Assembly: GCA_963756365.1 (NCBI GenBank)
Contig: CAVWNF010000003.1
Coordinates: forward strand, 1,488,001 to 1,552,000
DNA from: WHTI01 sp963756365
Lineage (GTDB): Bacteria > Actinomycetota > CADDZG01 > WHSQ01
DNA length: 64,000 nucleotides
Reading direction: 5' to 3'
Of the stretch, positions 7,785 to 17,496 are shown piece by piece. A program made the position numbers and the translations under genes. The notes beneath the pieces are model-generated. The model was not told where the DNA came from. It ran no database searches and saw only the letters and a program-made list of their open reading frames with translations. How positions within the stretch are numbered: the stretch's first letter is position 1; each line of letters starts with the position of its first letter.

Positions 7785-8702
7785 CTAGGAGACGAGATCG
7801 AGCCAGTGCCCGTACTTCTCGTCTTCGCCGCGCACTGCTGCGAAGAACTTCTGCTGGATCTCCATCGAAACGGGACCAGGATCTCCGATCATCCTGCCGT
7901 CGATCTCGCGTACCGGCGTCACCTCGGCGGCCGTTCCACAGAGGAAGATCTCGTCGGCGGTATAGAGATCGGAACGAGCGATGAGCCCCTCTTTCACCGG
8001 CGTCCCTAGGTCGGCGGCGATCGTCATCACCGTGTCGCGTGTGATGCCGCCGAGTGCCCCGGACGAGAGCAGCGGAGTGGTGATCTCGCCATCGTTCACG
8101 ACGAAGATGTTCTCGCCAGTCGCCTCGGCAACGTACCCCTGGGTATTGAGCATGATCGCCTCGTCGAAGCCCTTGTGGACGGCCTCCTGCTTCGCGGCAA
8201 CCGAGTTGATGTACGCCCCGGTCACCTTCGCCGCGGGCGGGATGATGTTCGGGTCGTGGCGTCGCCACGACGAGATGGTCATGCGCACGCCGTTCGTCAG
8301 TGCGTCCTCGCCCAGGTACGCGCCCCAAGACCAGACCGCGATGGCGACGTCGATCGGGTTCGCTTCCGGGTTGACTCCGATCTCGCCGTAACCACGGAAC
8401 GCGATCGGACGGACATAACAACTCTGAAGGCCGTTGCGTTTGATCGTCTCGTGCGTCGCGGCGACCAGTTCCTCGACCGAGTACGGGATCTCCATCATGA
8501 AGATCCGGCCGGAGTTGACCAGTCGCTTCATGTGATCTTCGAGACGGAAAACGGCTGGCCCCTTAGGGGTCTCGTAGCAGCGGATGCCTTCGAAGACGCC
8601 GGTTCCATAGTGGAGGGCGTGACTCAGTACGTGAACGGTCGCCTTGTCCCACTCGACCAACTCACCGTTCATCCAGACCACGTCGACCGGTTCGATCGGC
8701 AT
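7785..8702 (-). CDS. ilvE: Branched-chain amino acid aminotransferase
   Basis: 305 residues, class IV PLP aminotransferase. It performs the last step of valine, leucine and isoleucine synthesis using glutamate. Signatures: LHYGTGVFEGIRCYET (about 30-45), the PLP Lys159 in PPAAKVTGAYINS, EATGENIFVV, and the TADEIFLCGTAAEVTPV phosphate-binding region. Length matches the family. It lies 10 bases downstream of serA on the same strand, so the two are probably co-transcribed. Confidence 0.93.
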   Translation of the reverse strand: MPIEPVDVVWMNGELVEWDKATVHVLSHALHYGTGVFEGIRCYETPKGPAVFRLEDHMKRLVNSGRIFMMEIPYSVEELVAATHETIKRNGLQSCYVRPIAFRGYGEIGVNPEANPIDVAIAVWSWGAYLGEDALTNGVRMTISSWRRHDPNIIPPAAKVTGAYINSVAAKQEAVHKGFDEAIMLNTQGYVAEATGENIFVVNDGEITTPLLSSGALGGITRDTVMTIAADLGTPVKEGLIARSDLYTADEIFLCGTAAEVTPVREIDGRMIGDPGPVSMEIQQKFFAAVRGEDEKYGHWLDLVS

Positions 8703-8712
8703 CGTCCCTCCC

Positions 8713-10296
8713 CTAGTCCGTCATGACAACGAGCCTGGCGTCAGCCAACTGGGCCCGTTCTTTGATGTCGTCAAGTACATCCTGAGGTATCGGCGAGTCC
8801 ACCGCCAACCCCATCAGGGCCTGGCCCCCTTCGGTCTGCCGACCCACCTCCATCGTTGCGATGTTCACACCGGCCTCACCCAGCAGGGTTCCGACGATCC
8901 CGATGATCCCGGGACGGTCTTCGTAGCGGAAGAAGGCGAGGATCGGAGCGAACGCCATGTCGAACTCGTAGCCATAGACCCGCACGAGTCGCTCGGTGTC
9001 TTTCTTGCCCACCAGGACCCCGCCGACAGACACGGTCTCGCCCTCGCACTCGGCCCGAACCTCAACGAGATTCACGTAATCGAGAGATTGGCTGGACTTC
9101 GATTCGTCGACCGAGATCCCCTTCTCGCGCGCGAGAAGGGGAGCGTTGACGAAGGTGACGGGTTCGTGAACGACGGACGAGAACGCCCCTTTGAGTCCGT
9201 AGAGCGTCAGGGCTCGGGTGTCGTGCTCCGCTATCTGGCCGTGGTACTCGAACCGAAGACCCTCGATCCCGGGACCAGCAAGTGCGACGGCGATCCGCCC
9301 GAGTTTCTCAGCCAACTTGAGATAGGGCTTCACGGCGTCCGGGATATCGGTACCGACCTCCAGGTTGACGGCGAAGGGCACGAAATCACCTTGGAGGGCG
9401 AGGAGCACCTGCTCCGCGATCGCAAGGCCCGCCTTGTCCTGGGCCTCTTGAGTGCTCGCACCCAGGTGAGGTGTCACAACGACGTTCGGGAGGGCGAACA
9501 GGGGGTGGTCGGTGATGGGTTCCTTCTCGAAGACATCGATGGCGGCCCCCGCCACGCGCCCGTCGGTGAGCGCAGCGACGAGCGCCTCTTCGTCGATCAG
9601 GCCCCCACGCGCCGTGTTGATGACGCGGATCCCCGGCTGAGCCGCGGCGAACTCTTTCTCCCCCACGATCCCCATGGTCTCGGGGGTGCGCGGCAGATGG
9701 ATCGTCAGGAAATCCGAGCGACGACATACCTCGGCAACGTCCGGCATCATCTCGACACCCATCTGTGTGGCTCTGCTCGAAGAGACATAGGGATCGAACG
9801 CCACGATCCGCATCCCGAACGCGCTCGCACGCTGGGCCACGAGGGTCCCGACCTTGCCGAGTCCGACGATCCCCAGGGTCTTTCCGTGGAGCTCGACCCC
9901 ACCCCACTTCTCGCGCTCCCACGAACCTCCGGTAAGGGCGGAGTGGGCTTGAGGGATATTCCTTGCCTGCGAGAGCAGCAACGCCATCGTGTGTTCGGCC
10001 GCTGAGAGGATGTTGGACTGCGGCGCGTTGACCACGAGTATCCCTAGCTTGGTTGCAGCGGAGACGTCCACGTTGTCGAGGCCGATCCCAGCACGGCCGA
10101 CCACCTTGAGGTTCTCACCCCGTTCGAGCACCGCGGCGGACACCTGCGTGGAGGAGCGGACGATGAGGGCGTCGTACTCCCCTATCGCTCCCTCCAGTTC
10201 GTCCGCGCTCATACCGAGACGCTCGTCCACCTGGACGTGCTCTCGCATGCGCTCGAGGCCAGCGCCGGACAGGCGCTCTGCAACCAGAACCTTCAT
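8713..10296 (-). CDS. serA: D-3-phosphoglycerate dehydrogenase
   Basis: 527 residues, the long SerA form. An NAD-binding Rossmann domain has GIVGLGKVG at about 142-150. The catalytic Arg is in INTARGGLIDE and the catalytic His in VVTPHLGAST. An intervening ASB domain (about 315-450) precedes a C-terminal ACT domain (about 455-527), where serine usually binds as feedback inhibitor. It catalyses the first step of serine synthesis. serC lies 26 bases upstream on the same strand. Confidence 0.95.
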   Translation of the reverse strand: MKVLVAERLSGAGLERMREHVQVDERLGMSADELEGAIGEYDALIVRSSTQVSAAVLERGENLKVVGRAGIGLDNVDVSAATKLGILVVNAPQSNILSAAEHTMALLLSQARNIPQAHSALTGGSWEREKWGGVELHGKTLGIVGLGKVGTLVAQRASAFGMRIVAFDPYVSSSRATQMGVEMMPDVAEVCRRSDFLTIHLPRTPETMGIVGEKEFAAAQPGIRVINTARGGLIDEEALVAALTDGRVAGAAIDVFEKEPITDHPLFALPNVVVTPHLGASTQEAQDKAGLAIAEQVLLALQGDFVPFAVNLEVGTDIPDAVKPYLKLAEKLGRIAVALAGPGIEGLRFEYHGQIAEHDTRALTLYGLKGAFSSVVHEPVTFVNAPLLAREKGISVDESKSSQSLDYVNLVEVRAECEGETVSVGGVLVGKKDTERLVRVYGYEFDMAFAPILAFFRYEDRPGIIGIVGTLLGEAGVNIATMEVGRQTEGGQALMGLAVDSPIPQDVLDDIKERAQLADARLVVMTD

Positions 10297-10322
10297 CGCG
10301 GCATGGTACTAGCCGGGGGCCC

Positions 10323-11441
10323 TCATCCGGGGCTCAGCTCGTCGATCACGTAGTCGATGGCACGGGTCAAGGTCGCTACGTCCGCAGGCTCGATAGTCGG
10401 GTAGCAGGCGATCCTCAATTGGTTCCGTCCGAGTTTCCGGTACGGCTCGGTGTCCACGATGCCGTTGGCCCGCAGTGTTGATGCCACGGCTGCTGCGTCG
10501 ACGGAGTCATCGAGGTCGATCGTCGCCACGAGAGGGCTCCTCTGCTCCGGGACGCTTACGAACGGGGTCGCGCGGTCGTGCGCCTCGGCCCACTCGTAGA
10601 GCGTCGTACTGGATTCGAGCGACCGCCCGGCCGCCCACGCAAGACCGCCCTTAGTCAGGAAGTCCTGGATCTGAAGATCCATCAGGAACAAGGTTGCCAG
10701 CGCGGGGGTGTTGTAGGTCTGATCCTTGCGCGAGTTATCGAGAGCGATCTTGAGATCGAGTGACGCGGGAACGTATCTGTCCGTTGCGGCGATCGCCTCG
10801 ATCCGTTCGACGGCAGTAGGCGAACAGATCGCTATCCACAGACCGCCATCAGACGCGAAGCATTTCTGAGGCGCGAAGTAGTAGACGTCGGTTTCAGTGA
10901 TGTCCACCGAGACGCCCCCGGCCGCCGATGTCGCGTCGACCGCGACGAACGACTTCGGTCCCGGGCGGACCACGGGCATCATCACCCCGGTGGAGGTTTC
11001 GTTGTGCGTCAACGCGTAAAGGTCGACGCCATCCCTCGCCGTCAGGATCGGATGGGTCCCAGGTTCTGACGAAACCACATCCGGAGTATCGAGATGCGGG
11101 GCTTCTGCCGCGGCCGCGCATTTGCCTGAGAACTCCCCGAACACCGCGTGGCAACTCTTCCGTTCGATGAGCGAGTACGCCATCGCGTCCCAGAACGAGG
11201 TGGAACCCCCGTTGCCGAGCAGCACCTCGTACCCTTCGGGCAGGTCGTAGAGATCGGAGAGCCCCTGTTTGATGTCGGCTACTACGGATCTGACCCCGGG
11301 CTGACGGTGACTGGTTCCGAGGAACGAGTCCGCCACCTCGAGGAGGCGTGCGACCTTGGCCCGGTCCACTTTGGACGGGCCGGAGCCGAACCGACCATCG
11401 GCCGGAAGCAGGTCGCTCGGGATCTTGATGGGTGCGTTCAC
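10323..11441 (-). CDS. serC: Phosphoserine aminotransferase (actinobacterial type)
   Basis: 372 residues; converts 3-phosphohydroxypyruvate to phosphoserine with glutamate, the step after SerA. Signatures: FGSGPSKV near the N-terminus, LLGNGGSTSFWDA, HNETSTGVMMP, the PLP lysine in YYFAPQKCFASDGGLW, and RLGRNQLRIACYPT-type C-terminal residues. GTG 11441 is chosen because AGGAG lies six bases upstream; the frame remains open to 11744 but that extension is not SerC-like. With serA and ilvE it forms an amino-acid synthesis run. serB is not in the window. Confidence 0.92.
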   Translation of the reverse strand: MNAPIKIPSDLLPADGRFGSGPSKVDRAKVARLLEVADSFLGTSHRQPGVRSVVADIKQGLSDLYDLPEGYEVLLGNGGSTSFWDAMAYSLIERKSCHAVFGEFSGKCAAAAEAPHLDTPDVVSSEPGTHPILTARDGVDLYALTHNETSTGVMMPVVRPGPKSFVAVDATSAAGGVSVDITETDVYYFAPQKCFASDGGLWIAICSPTAVERIEAIAATDRYVPASLDLKIALDNSRKDQTYNTPALATLFLMDLQIQDFLTKGGLAWAAGRSLESSTTLYEWAEAHDRATPFVSVPEQRSPLVATIDLDDSVDAAAVASTLRANGIVDTEPYRKLGRNQLRIACYPTIEPADVATLTRAIDYVIDELSPG

Positions 11442-11583
11442 TTGATCTCCTGAGGTAGTGCAACTGTCGGTCCGCCGACGAGGCCGACGGAACCATTCTC
11501 GTATCATGTAGCGTCCGCGCAGCGCACGGTTACGCGACGAACTACCCACGCAGGAACACCGACGAAGGAACACTAACGAAGGG

Positions 11584-12789
11584 GTGAGCGAGATCTCCGA
11601 GGGCCGGGTGTCCAAGAAAGTAAGCGCGATCAACGAATCGCCAACCCTGATGATCGACGCTAAGGCCAAGGCCCTGAAAGCGGCCGGCGAGAACGTCATC
11701 GGCTTCGGCGCTGGCGAGCCGGACTTCCCTACCCCCGAGCACATCGTGAACGCTGCCCTGGAGGCGGTAAAACACGAGCCGTACCACCACTACACGCCGG
11801 GCCCGGGCCTCCCCGCACTGAGGGCCGCCATCGCGGACAAGACGCTCCGAGACTCTGGCTACGAGGTCCAAGCGAGTCAGGTGATCGTCACTAACGGCGG
11901 TAAGCACGCCCTCTTCGAGACCTTCCTCGCCCTCATCGATGACGGTGACGAGGTGCTGCTCCCCGCCCCCTACTGGGTCAGCTATCCGGAGATGATCCGT
12001 TTCGCCGGTGGGACCGCGGTGGAACTCCAGACCACGGAGGACACGGGTTTCCGAGTGTCGGTCGATCAACTCGAAGCCGCGCGCACCGAGCGAACGAAGG
12101 CTCTCGTATTCGTTTCTCCCTCGAACCCCACCGGAGCGGTCTATCCCCGGGAACTTGTGAGGGCGATCGGTGAGTGGGCCGCCGAACACGACATCTGGGT
12201 CATCACGGATGAGATCTACGAGCATCTCGTTTATGGCGACGCCGAGTTCTCATCGATCCCCGTCGAGGTTCCGGAGATCCGCGACCGCTGCGTCGTGGTC
12301 AACGGCGTGGCCAAGACCTATGCGATGACCGGGTGGAGGGTCGGATGGTTGATAGCCCCGGCCGATATCGCCGCCGCCGTCACATCTCTCCAGTCACAGG
12401 CGACCTCGAACGTCGGGAACGTCTCCCAGGCGGCCGCCCTGGCCGCGGTTTCGGGGGACCTCGTGGCCGTCGATGCCATGCGCGTGGCCTTCGATCGGCG
12501 GCGCACGACGATGGTGAAGTTGCTCAACGAGATCGACGGGGTCGTCTGCTACGAGCCTGAAGGCGCTTTCTATTGCTTCCCCTCGTTCAAGGGGGTCATG
12601 GGGCGGACGATCGCCGGGCGCAAGGTGGACAGCTCGGATGCGTTGGCCGAAGTGATCCTCGACGAGGTGAAGGTGGCGATCGTGCCTGGTGAAGGCTTCG
12701 GAGCGCCCGGCTACGCGCGGCTCAGCTACGCCCTCGGTGACGACGACCTCGAGGAAGGCGTCGGCCGCATAGCCCAACTGCTGGGCTAA
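11584..12789 (+). CDS. Class I/II aminotransferase (aspartate aminotransferase-like)
   Basis: 401 residues. Signatures of subgroup I-beta aspartate aminotransferases: GFGAGEPDFPTPEHI (about 40), YTPGPGLPALR, SPSNPTGAVY (about 180), DEIYEHLVY, and the PLP lysine in VNGVAKTYAMTGWRVGW (about 240). It probably transfers the amino group between aspartate or a related acid and 2-oxoglutarate. It starts at GTG 11584 after a purine-rich stretch, is divergent from serC (142-base gap), and its stop overlaps the convergent neighbour by 4 bases. Confidence 0.88.
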   Translation: MSEISEGRVSKKVSAINESPTLMIDAKAKALKAAGENVIGFGAGEPDFPTPEHIVNAALEAVKHEPYHHYTPGPGLPALRAAIADKTLRDSGYEVQASQVIVTNGGKHALFETFLALIDDGDEVLLPAPYWVSYPEMIRFAGGTAVELQTTEDTGFRVSVDQLEAARTERTKALVFVSPSNPTGAVYPRELVRAIGEWAAEHDIWVITDEIYEHLVYGDAEFSSIPVEVPEIRDRCVVVNGVAKTYAMTGWRVGWLIAPADIAAAVTSLQSQATSNVGNVSQAAALAAVSGDLVAVDAMRVAFDRRRTTMVKLLNEIDGVVCYEPEGAFYCFPSFKGVMGRTIAGRKVDSSDALAEVILDEVKVAIVPGEGFGAPGYARLSYALGDDDLEEGVGRIAQLLG

Positions 12790-13841
12790 ACCACGAGGGA
12801 GCTATCGATCTCATCGATGCTCCCGGCTCCCAGGAGATGAAGGGCGGTGAGCATCTCGGACCGGAACAACTCGAGGCACCGCTCCACGCCAGAGCCTCCA
12901 GCGGCGGCTAGTGCATACAGATAGGGGCGACCGATGAACACTGCCCTCGCCCCCAGAGCGAGGGCGATGACCACATCGATCCCCCGCCTCACTCCACCAT
13001 CGAGGAACACCTCGTAACGACCTGCTGCCGCATCGACTATCGGCGAGAGGGCGTCGATGGGCGCGATCGCCCGATCTATCTGACGCCCACCGTGATTCGA
13101 AACGACAACCCCGGCAATCTCGAGCTCTGCCGCGATGCGCGCATCCTCGGGGCTGAGGATCCCCTTGAGCACGACGGGGAGCGAGCTGAGCGCACTCAGC
13201 TCCTCGATGTCCTTCCACGACAGGGACTGCTGGATCTCGCCAACAACCACCTCCGATAACTCTCCGGAGGTAGCGGGAACCTTGAAGTTGGCGAACATCT
13301 CAGGGGGGAGCTCCAGGCCATGATGGATCTCACGGTCCCGTCGACCCACCACTGGAAGATCGACGGTGATCATCAGGGCTGTGAAGCCAGCGCTCTCGGC
13401 ACGCTCGATGTGCGAGCGCGTGATCCCCCTGTCCTTCAAGACATAGAGCTGGAACCAGGGACGATCGCTGGCGGCCCCAACGTCCTCGATCGTTCGGGAT
13501 GACAGCGTGGAGAGGCACGAGATCACCCCCGTGCTGGCCGCCGCTCGCCCCACCGCCACCTCGCCCTCGGGGTCGGCCAAGCGGTTGAAACCGGTCGGAG
13601 CGAGGCCGAGGGGCATCGTGACCTCCCGCCCCAACATCGTGGTGCGCAGGTCAACCTCGGCGATCCCCCGCAGGACCCGGGGGATCAGGCGGCGGCGCTC
13701 GAACGCTGCGACGTTCTCGGCGAGCCCGATCTCGTCGCCAGCGCCCCCCGCGATGTAGTCGAAGGCCGCGTCATCGAGGGCTGCGCGAGCCTCCGGAATA
13801 AAGTCCGCGATCAGATCGAAGCTCTCCACCTCGCCGCCCAT
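12786..13841 (-). CDS. FMN-dependent alpha-hydroxy-acid dehydrogenase
   Basis: 351 residues, TIM-barrel family of L-lactate dehydrogenase, glycolate oxidase and relatives. Signatures: AAFDYIAGGAGDE at the N-terminus, MPLGLAPTGFNRL, WFQLYVLKDR, ALMITVDLPV, the FMN lysine in PVVLKGI, and the catalytic SNHGGRQID with active-site His. It oxidises a 2-hydroxy acid to the 2-oxo acid; substrate unknown. The C-terminus (LDGGVRRGIDV, GRPYLYALAAAG) is complete. Confidence 0.88.
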   Translation of the reverse strand: MGGEVESFDLIADFIPEARAALDDAAFDYIAGGAGDEIGLAENVAAFERRRLIPRVLRGIAEVDLRTTMLGREVTMPLGLAPTGFNRLADPEGEVAVGRAAASTGVISCLSTLSSRTIEDVGAASDRPWFQLYVLKDRGITRSHIERAESAGFTALMITVDLPVVGRRDREIHHGLELPPEMFANFKVPATSGELSEVVVGEIQQSLSWKDIEELSALSSLPVVLKGILSPEDARIAAELEIAGVVVSNHGGRQIDRAIAPIDALSPIVDAAAGRYEVFLDGGVRRGIDVVIALALGARAVFIGRPYLYALAAAGGSGVERCLELFRSEMLTALHLLGAGSIDEIDSSLVV

Positions 13842-13882
13842 AAGAAGGAGCGTAAACCAGGGGATTCCAGACTGCGGTAGAC

Positions 13883-15571
13883 ATGGGGCTCATGTCTCTA
13901 CGACCTTCAAGGCGCGGTCTCCAGTTCAGAGCGCGCAAACGCCGCCCCCTACGAGCCATCGCGGTGCTCGTTGTCATCGGAATGGTCGCCACAGCGGCCG
14001 TTCTCATCTTCAGGGACCGCGGCCCCAGAGGCGAGCACGCTCTTATCGAGCCGGTCGAGGCCTGCGATGTACCCAAAGCGCTTCTCGAGCGGGTCTGGAG
14101 GGGCTACACACCTGGGAGATCGGGTGACGTGCTCGCGATCGAGCAGGCCCCCAACCAGTTCGGCACCAGACACTCAAGCGCGTATCCGTATACACAAGAC
14201 GTTCCCCTGATCCTCTGGGGGCCGGGCTACATCAAGGAGGGATTCCGCTCCGATGCCGACGTGACGTTGGCAGACGTTGCTCCCACCTACGCCGACCTCC
14301 TTCATTTCGAAGAATGGCCACACCGCGACGGCACCGACCTGAACGACGCACTCGTCGACGAGGACCAGCGCGTGACCCCGCCGAAGTTGATCCTCACGAT
14401 CGTCTGGGACGGCGGCGGGACCAATGTTCTCGAACAGTGGCCGGACGAGTGGCCATATCTGAAGAAACTCGCCAACCGGGGCGCATGGTTCACCGAGGCA
14501 ACCGTTGGCTCGACCCCATCGATCACGCCTGCGATCCACGCGACGCTTGGGACCGGAGTCTTCCCAGACAAGCATGGGATCCCGGATATCAAGATGAGGG
14601 TCAACGGAAAGATCGTCGATCCCTGGGCCGGTTCGAACCCTAGGCACCTAGAGGTGGACACGATCGGCGACCTATGGGACCTGGCCAATGGGAATCTCCC
14701 GGTCGTCGGGATGATGGCCCGGGACTCGTGGCACCTCGGCATGTTGGGTCACGGAGCCTTCACTGAGGGGGCCGATAACGACATCGCCGTGATGGACCAA
14801 CTCGGGGGTCTCGACTTCCGCACCAATCCCGACTTCTACACGCTGCCCAACTACCTCAAGAACCAGGACGGGATGCTTGAAGCAGCCGAGGAGATGGACG
14901 CGGCCGACGGGGAGGCCGACGGGCAATGGCTCGGCACCCAGGTGATCCCGTTGGACGGGAAGATCCGCTACACGCCCGCCTGGAACGTCTATCAGGTGGA
15001 CAAGCTCAAGCAGATCATCGCCAATGAGGGTCTCGGAGCCGACGAGATGCCCGACCTCTTCTACGTCAACTTCAAGAGCACCGACCTGGCGGGCCACGAG
15101 TGGAACATGCTCGAAGAGGAGGTCAAGCAGGACGTCAAGGCTCAAGACGACGCCCTGAAGGAGATCGTAAAGACCCTCGACAAGCGTGTCGGGCGGGGCA
15201 ACTACGTCATCTCCCTGACCGCAGACCATGGGATGACTCCAACGCCTGAATCGACGGGGGGCTGGTCCATCGATCAAGCGGAACTCGGCCGGGACATGGA
15301 CGCGCGCTTCGACAAGACGACTCCGAAGACCCCGCTGGTGCTTTCGAATCGGGGCTACATGTTCATGCTCGACAAGAAGGAACTCGAGCGGAACGACGTG
15401 ACCCCGGAAGAGATCGCGGAGTGGCTTCAGTCCTACTCGATCGAGGACAACGCTAAGAACGGCGACCTCAAGGGGTTCGAGGACAAGGCAGACGAGCGCG
15501 TGTTCCTGACGGCGATGACGCCCGCCCAGCTCGAACAGAGCCTTACCTGCACCGAGGATCCGTCAGGCTGA
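13883..15571 (+). CDS. Membrane-anchored alkaline-phosphatase-superfamily protein with permuted motif order
   Basis: 562 residues. A basic N-terminus and one hydrophobic helix (about 24-43) suggest a membrane anchor or uncleaved signal. The fold is that of type I phosphodiesterases and nucleotide pyrophosphatases: metal Asp176 (TIVWDGG), nucleophile Thr215 (SITPAIHATLGTG), Asp401 and His405 (DLAGHEWN), Asp448 and His449 (TADHGM). The last metal His, normally near the C-terminus in a GT-x-H-G-S motif, is instead at His97 (FGTRHSSAYPY) with its usual companion DVPLILWGPGYI, before all other motifs. The last 100 residues contain no His, so the domain appears circularly permuted. Substrate unknown. 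Confidence 0.8.
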   Translation: MGLMSLRPSRRGLQFRARKRRPLRAIAVLVVIGMVATAAVLIFRDRGPRGEHALIEPVEACDVPKALLERVWRGYTPGRSGDVLAIEQAPNQFGTRHSSAYPYTQDVPLILWGPGYIKEGFRSDADVTLADVAPTYADLLHFEEWPHRDGTDLNDALVDEDQRVTPPKLILTIVWDGGGTNVLEQWPDEWPYLKKLANRGAWFTEATVGSTPSITPAIHATLGTGVFPDKHGIPDIKMRVNGKIVDPWAGSNPRHLEVDTIGDLWDLANGNLPVVGMMARDSWHLGMLGHGAFTEGADNDIAVMDQLGGLDFRTNPDFYTLPNYLKNQDGMLEAAEEMDAADGEADGQWLGTQVIPLDGKIRYTPAWNVYQVDKLKQIIANEGLGADEMPDLFYVNFKSTDLAGHEWNMLEEEVKQDVKAQDDALKEIVKTLDKRVGRGNYVISLTADHGMTPTPESTGGWSIDQAELGRDMDARFDKTTPKTPLVLSNRGYMFMLDKKELERNDVTPEEIAEWLQSYSIEDNAKNGDLKGFEDKADERVFLTAMTPAQLEQSLTCTEDPSG

Positions 15572-16045
15572 CGCGGCCCGAACCAGACCCTGCAAGACGC
15601 GGAGATCGCGGACGAATATCCGGGCCATCAGCGGCTTAAAGAGGGCGAGACCGAGCGCTCCCACGATGCCGAGCGGGGGGTAGAGCGTCTCTCGCCAGAA
15701 GACATGGGTGGCTGTGCCCACGGGGGTCATGAAGATCTCGCCACCACCTGAAACCCAGCCGGCATGGGCGATGCCAAGAACCTCGTTCGGTTCCCATCGG
15801 GTCACGCGCACCTCGTCTCGGGTCGAGATGCCTCCGATCTTGACGGTCGCCTCTGCGACGACCCCAACCCCTTCACGCTGCTCGGAGAGAACGACGAAGT
15901 CACTTGCCTCGAGCATCCAATCTCCCTGGTGTTCCCAATCCGTGATCAGCCGCCACACGACCTCGGGTGGTCCCGGCATGGTCTCGGCCATGTCCACGAC
16001 GATCGGCCATCCCTTCAAGACGGTGTCTGCGATCGAACGCCTCAC
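15563..16045 (-). CDS. SRPBCC (polyketide cyclase/START-like) family protein
   Basis: 160 residues. The pattern ETMPGPPEVVWRLITDWEHQ near the N-terminus is typical of small helix-grip lipid- or ligand-binding proteins, and VRVTRWEPNEVLGIAHAG fits the central beta-sheet. It starts at GTG 16045, overlapping the gatB stop by 4 bases, so it is coupled to the gatCAB operon. Its end overlaps the convergent phosphatase-like gene by 9 bases. Ligand unknown. Confidence 0.7.
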   Translation of the reverse strand: MRRSIADTVLKGWPIVVDMAETMPGPPEVVWRLITDWEHQGDWMLEASDFVVLSEQREGVGVVAEATVKIGGISTRDEVRVTRWEPNEVLGIAHAGWVSGGGEIFMTPVGTATHVFWRETLYPPLGIVGALGLALFKPLMARIFVRDLRVLQGLVRAASA

Positions 16046-17496
16046 GTCAGTTTCTGGCGCAGCAGATCGTTGACGATCTGAGGATTGGCCTTGCCCTTCG
16101 ACTTCTTCATCACCGCGCCCACCAGGAAACCGATCGTTCCCATGTTTCCCGAACGAACCTTGTCCGCGGCATCGGCGTTCTCGGTGATGACCTCATCCAC
16201 GATGGCCTCGATCTCGCCGGTGTCGGAAACCTGTTCGAGACCCTTACTCGCGACCACCGCGGCGGCATCGTCCCCGGTTTCGAACATCCCTTGAAGGACG
16301 AGCTTCGCTTGCTTGCCCGAGATCTTCCCGGAATCGATCAACGCGACCATGCCCGCTAGTTGCTCCGGGCGGATCTTGGAGTCCCACAGCTCGAGCCCCG
16401 CGTCATTCAGCAAGCCGAAGAGGTCCGCGATTATCCAGTTGACGACCTTCTTGGCGTCTCCGTCATAAGCACCAGCCGCGGTTTCGAACCACTGGGCGGC
16501 CCTCAACGATGAGGTGAGGACCTCGATATCTGCATCTCCGAGTGCGTAGTCCTTCGCGAAGCGCGCCCTGCGCTCGGCAGGCGACTCGGGGAGCGTCGCG
16601 CGCACAGAGGTCACCCACTCACCCGACGGTTCGAATGGCACCATGTCGGGCTCGGGGAAGTAGCGATAGTCGAATGCGAACTCCTTCGTCCGCATCGACG
16701 ATGTCTCACCCGTCTTCTCATCGAAGTGGCGCGTCTCCTGCACGAGGGTCTCGCCGGCATCGAGAGCTGCCCGCTGGCGCTTCTCCTCATACTCGAGCGC
16801 ACGCCCGACGGAGCGGATCGAGTTCATGTTCTTGACCTCGACCTTCGCTCCATACTCCTTTTGACCGTGGGGGCGCAGGGAGACGTTGGCGTCCACGCGC
16901 ATCGAGCCCTCTTCCATCCGCACATCCGAGACCCCGAGGGCCTCGACAACCGCTCGAAGTTCGCTCACGTACGCGACCGCCTCCGCCGCCGAGCGGATGT
17001 CCGGCTCGCTAACGATCTCGACCAGTGGCGTTCCGGCCCGATTGAAATCTTCGAGCGAATAGTCACTATCCGCGATCCGCCCTCCGCCTCCGATGTGGAT
17101 CGACTTCCCGGTGTCCTCTTCGAGGTGGACACGGGTGATGCCGACCGTGTGGCTCCCCCACTCTCCGGTGATCTCAAGTGCTCCCGCGTAACAGAGAGGA
17201 GAGTCGTACTGAGAGATCTGATAGTTCTTCGGCATGTCCGGATAGAAGTAGTTCTTCCGATGGAAGAGCGAACGCTCAGCGATCTTGCATCCGAGCGCAG
17301 CGCCGATCTTCATCGTGTACTCGATCGCCATGCGGTTCGGCACCGGAAGCGCCCCAGGAAGACCGAGGCAGACCGGGCAAGTGCGCGTGTTCGGGTCGCC
17401 ACCGAACGCAACCGCGCACCCGCAGAACATCTTCGACGCGGTGGCAAGCTCGACGTGGATCTCAAGTCCGACCGTCGTTTCGTAGGTCGCGCTCAT
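16042..17496 (-). CDS. gatB: Asp/Glu-tRNA amidotransferase subunit B
   Basis: 484 residues. GatB phosphorylates the Glu of Glu-tRNA-Gln and passes it to the ammonia supplied by GatA. Signatures: TVGLEIHVELAT at the N-terminus, the zinc-site cysteines FCGC and CPVCLGLPG, YFYPDMPKNYQISQYD, LVEIVSEPDI, and the C-terminal YqeY-like tail domain that grips tRNA. It overlaps gatA by 4 bases. With the CTG tRNA-Gln and an apparently non-discriminating GltX in the window, Gln-tRNA is most likely made by this indirect route. Confidence 0.96.
   Translation of the reverse strand: MSATYETTVGLEIHVELATASKMFCGCAVAFGGDPNTRTCPVCLGLPGALPVPNRMAIEYTMKIGAALGCKIAERSLFHRKNYFYPDMPKNYQISQYDSPLCYAGALEITGEWGSHTVGITRVHLEEDTGKSIHIGGGGRIADSDYSLEDFNRAGTPLVEIVSEPDIRSAAEAVAYVSELRAVVEALGVSDVRMEEGSMRVDANVSLRPHGQKEYGAKVEVKNMNSIRSVGRALEYEEKRQRAALDAGETLVQETRHFDEKTGETSSMRTKEFAFDYRYFPEPDMVPFEPSGEWVTSVRATLPESPAERRARFAKDYALGDADIEVLTSSLRAAQWFETAAGAYDGDAKKVVNWIIADLFGLLNDAGLELWDSKIRPEQLAGMVALIDSGKISGKQAKLVLQGMFETGDDAAAVVASKGLEQVSDTGEIEAIVDEVITENADAADKVRSGNMGTIGFLVGAVMKKSKGKANPQIVNDLLRQKLT

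Noticed and set aside
8644..10005. 453-codon open frame on the plus strand opposite serA
   Set aside because: It is antisense to a fully conserved serA, has no recognisable domain, and long antisense frames are common in GC-rich codon-biased genes.
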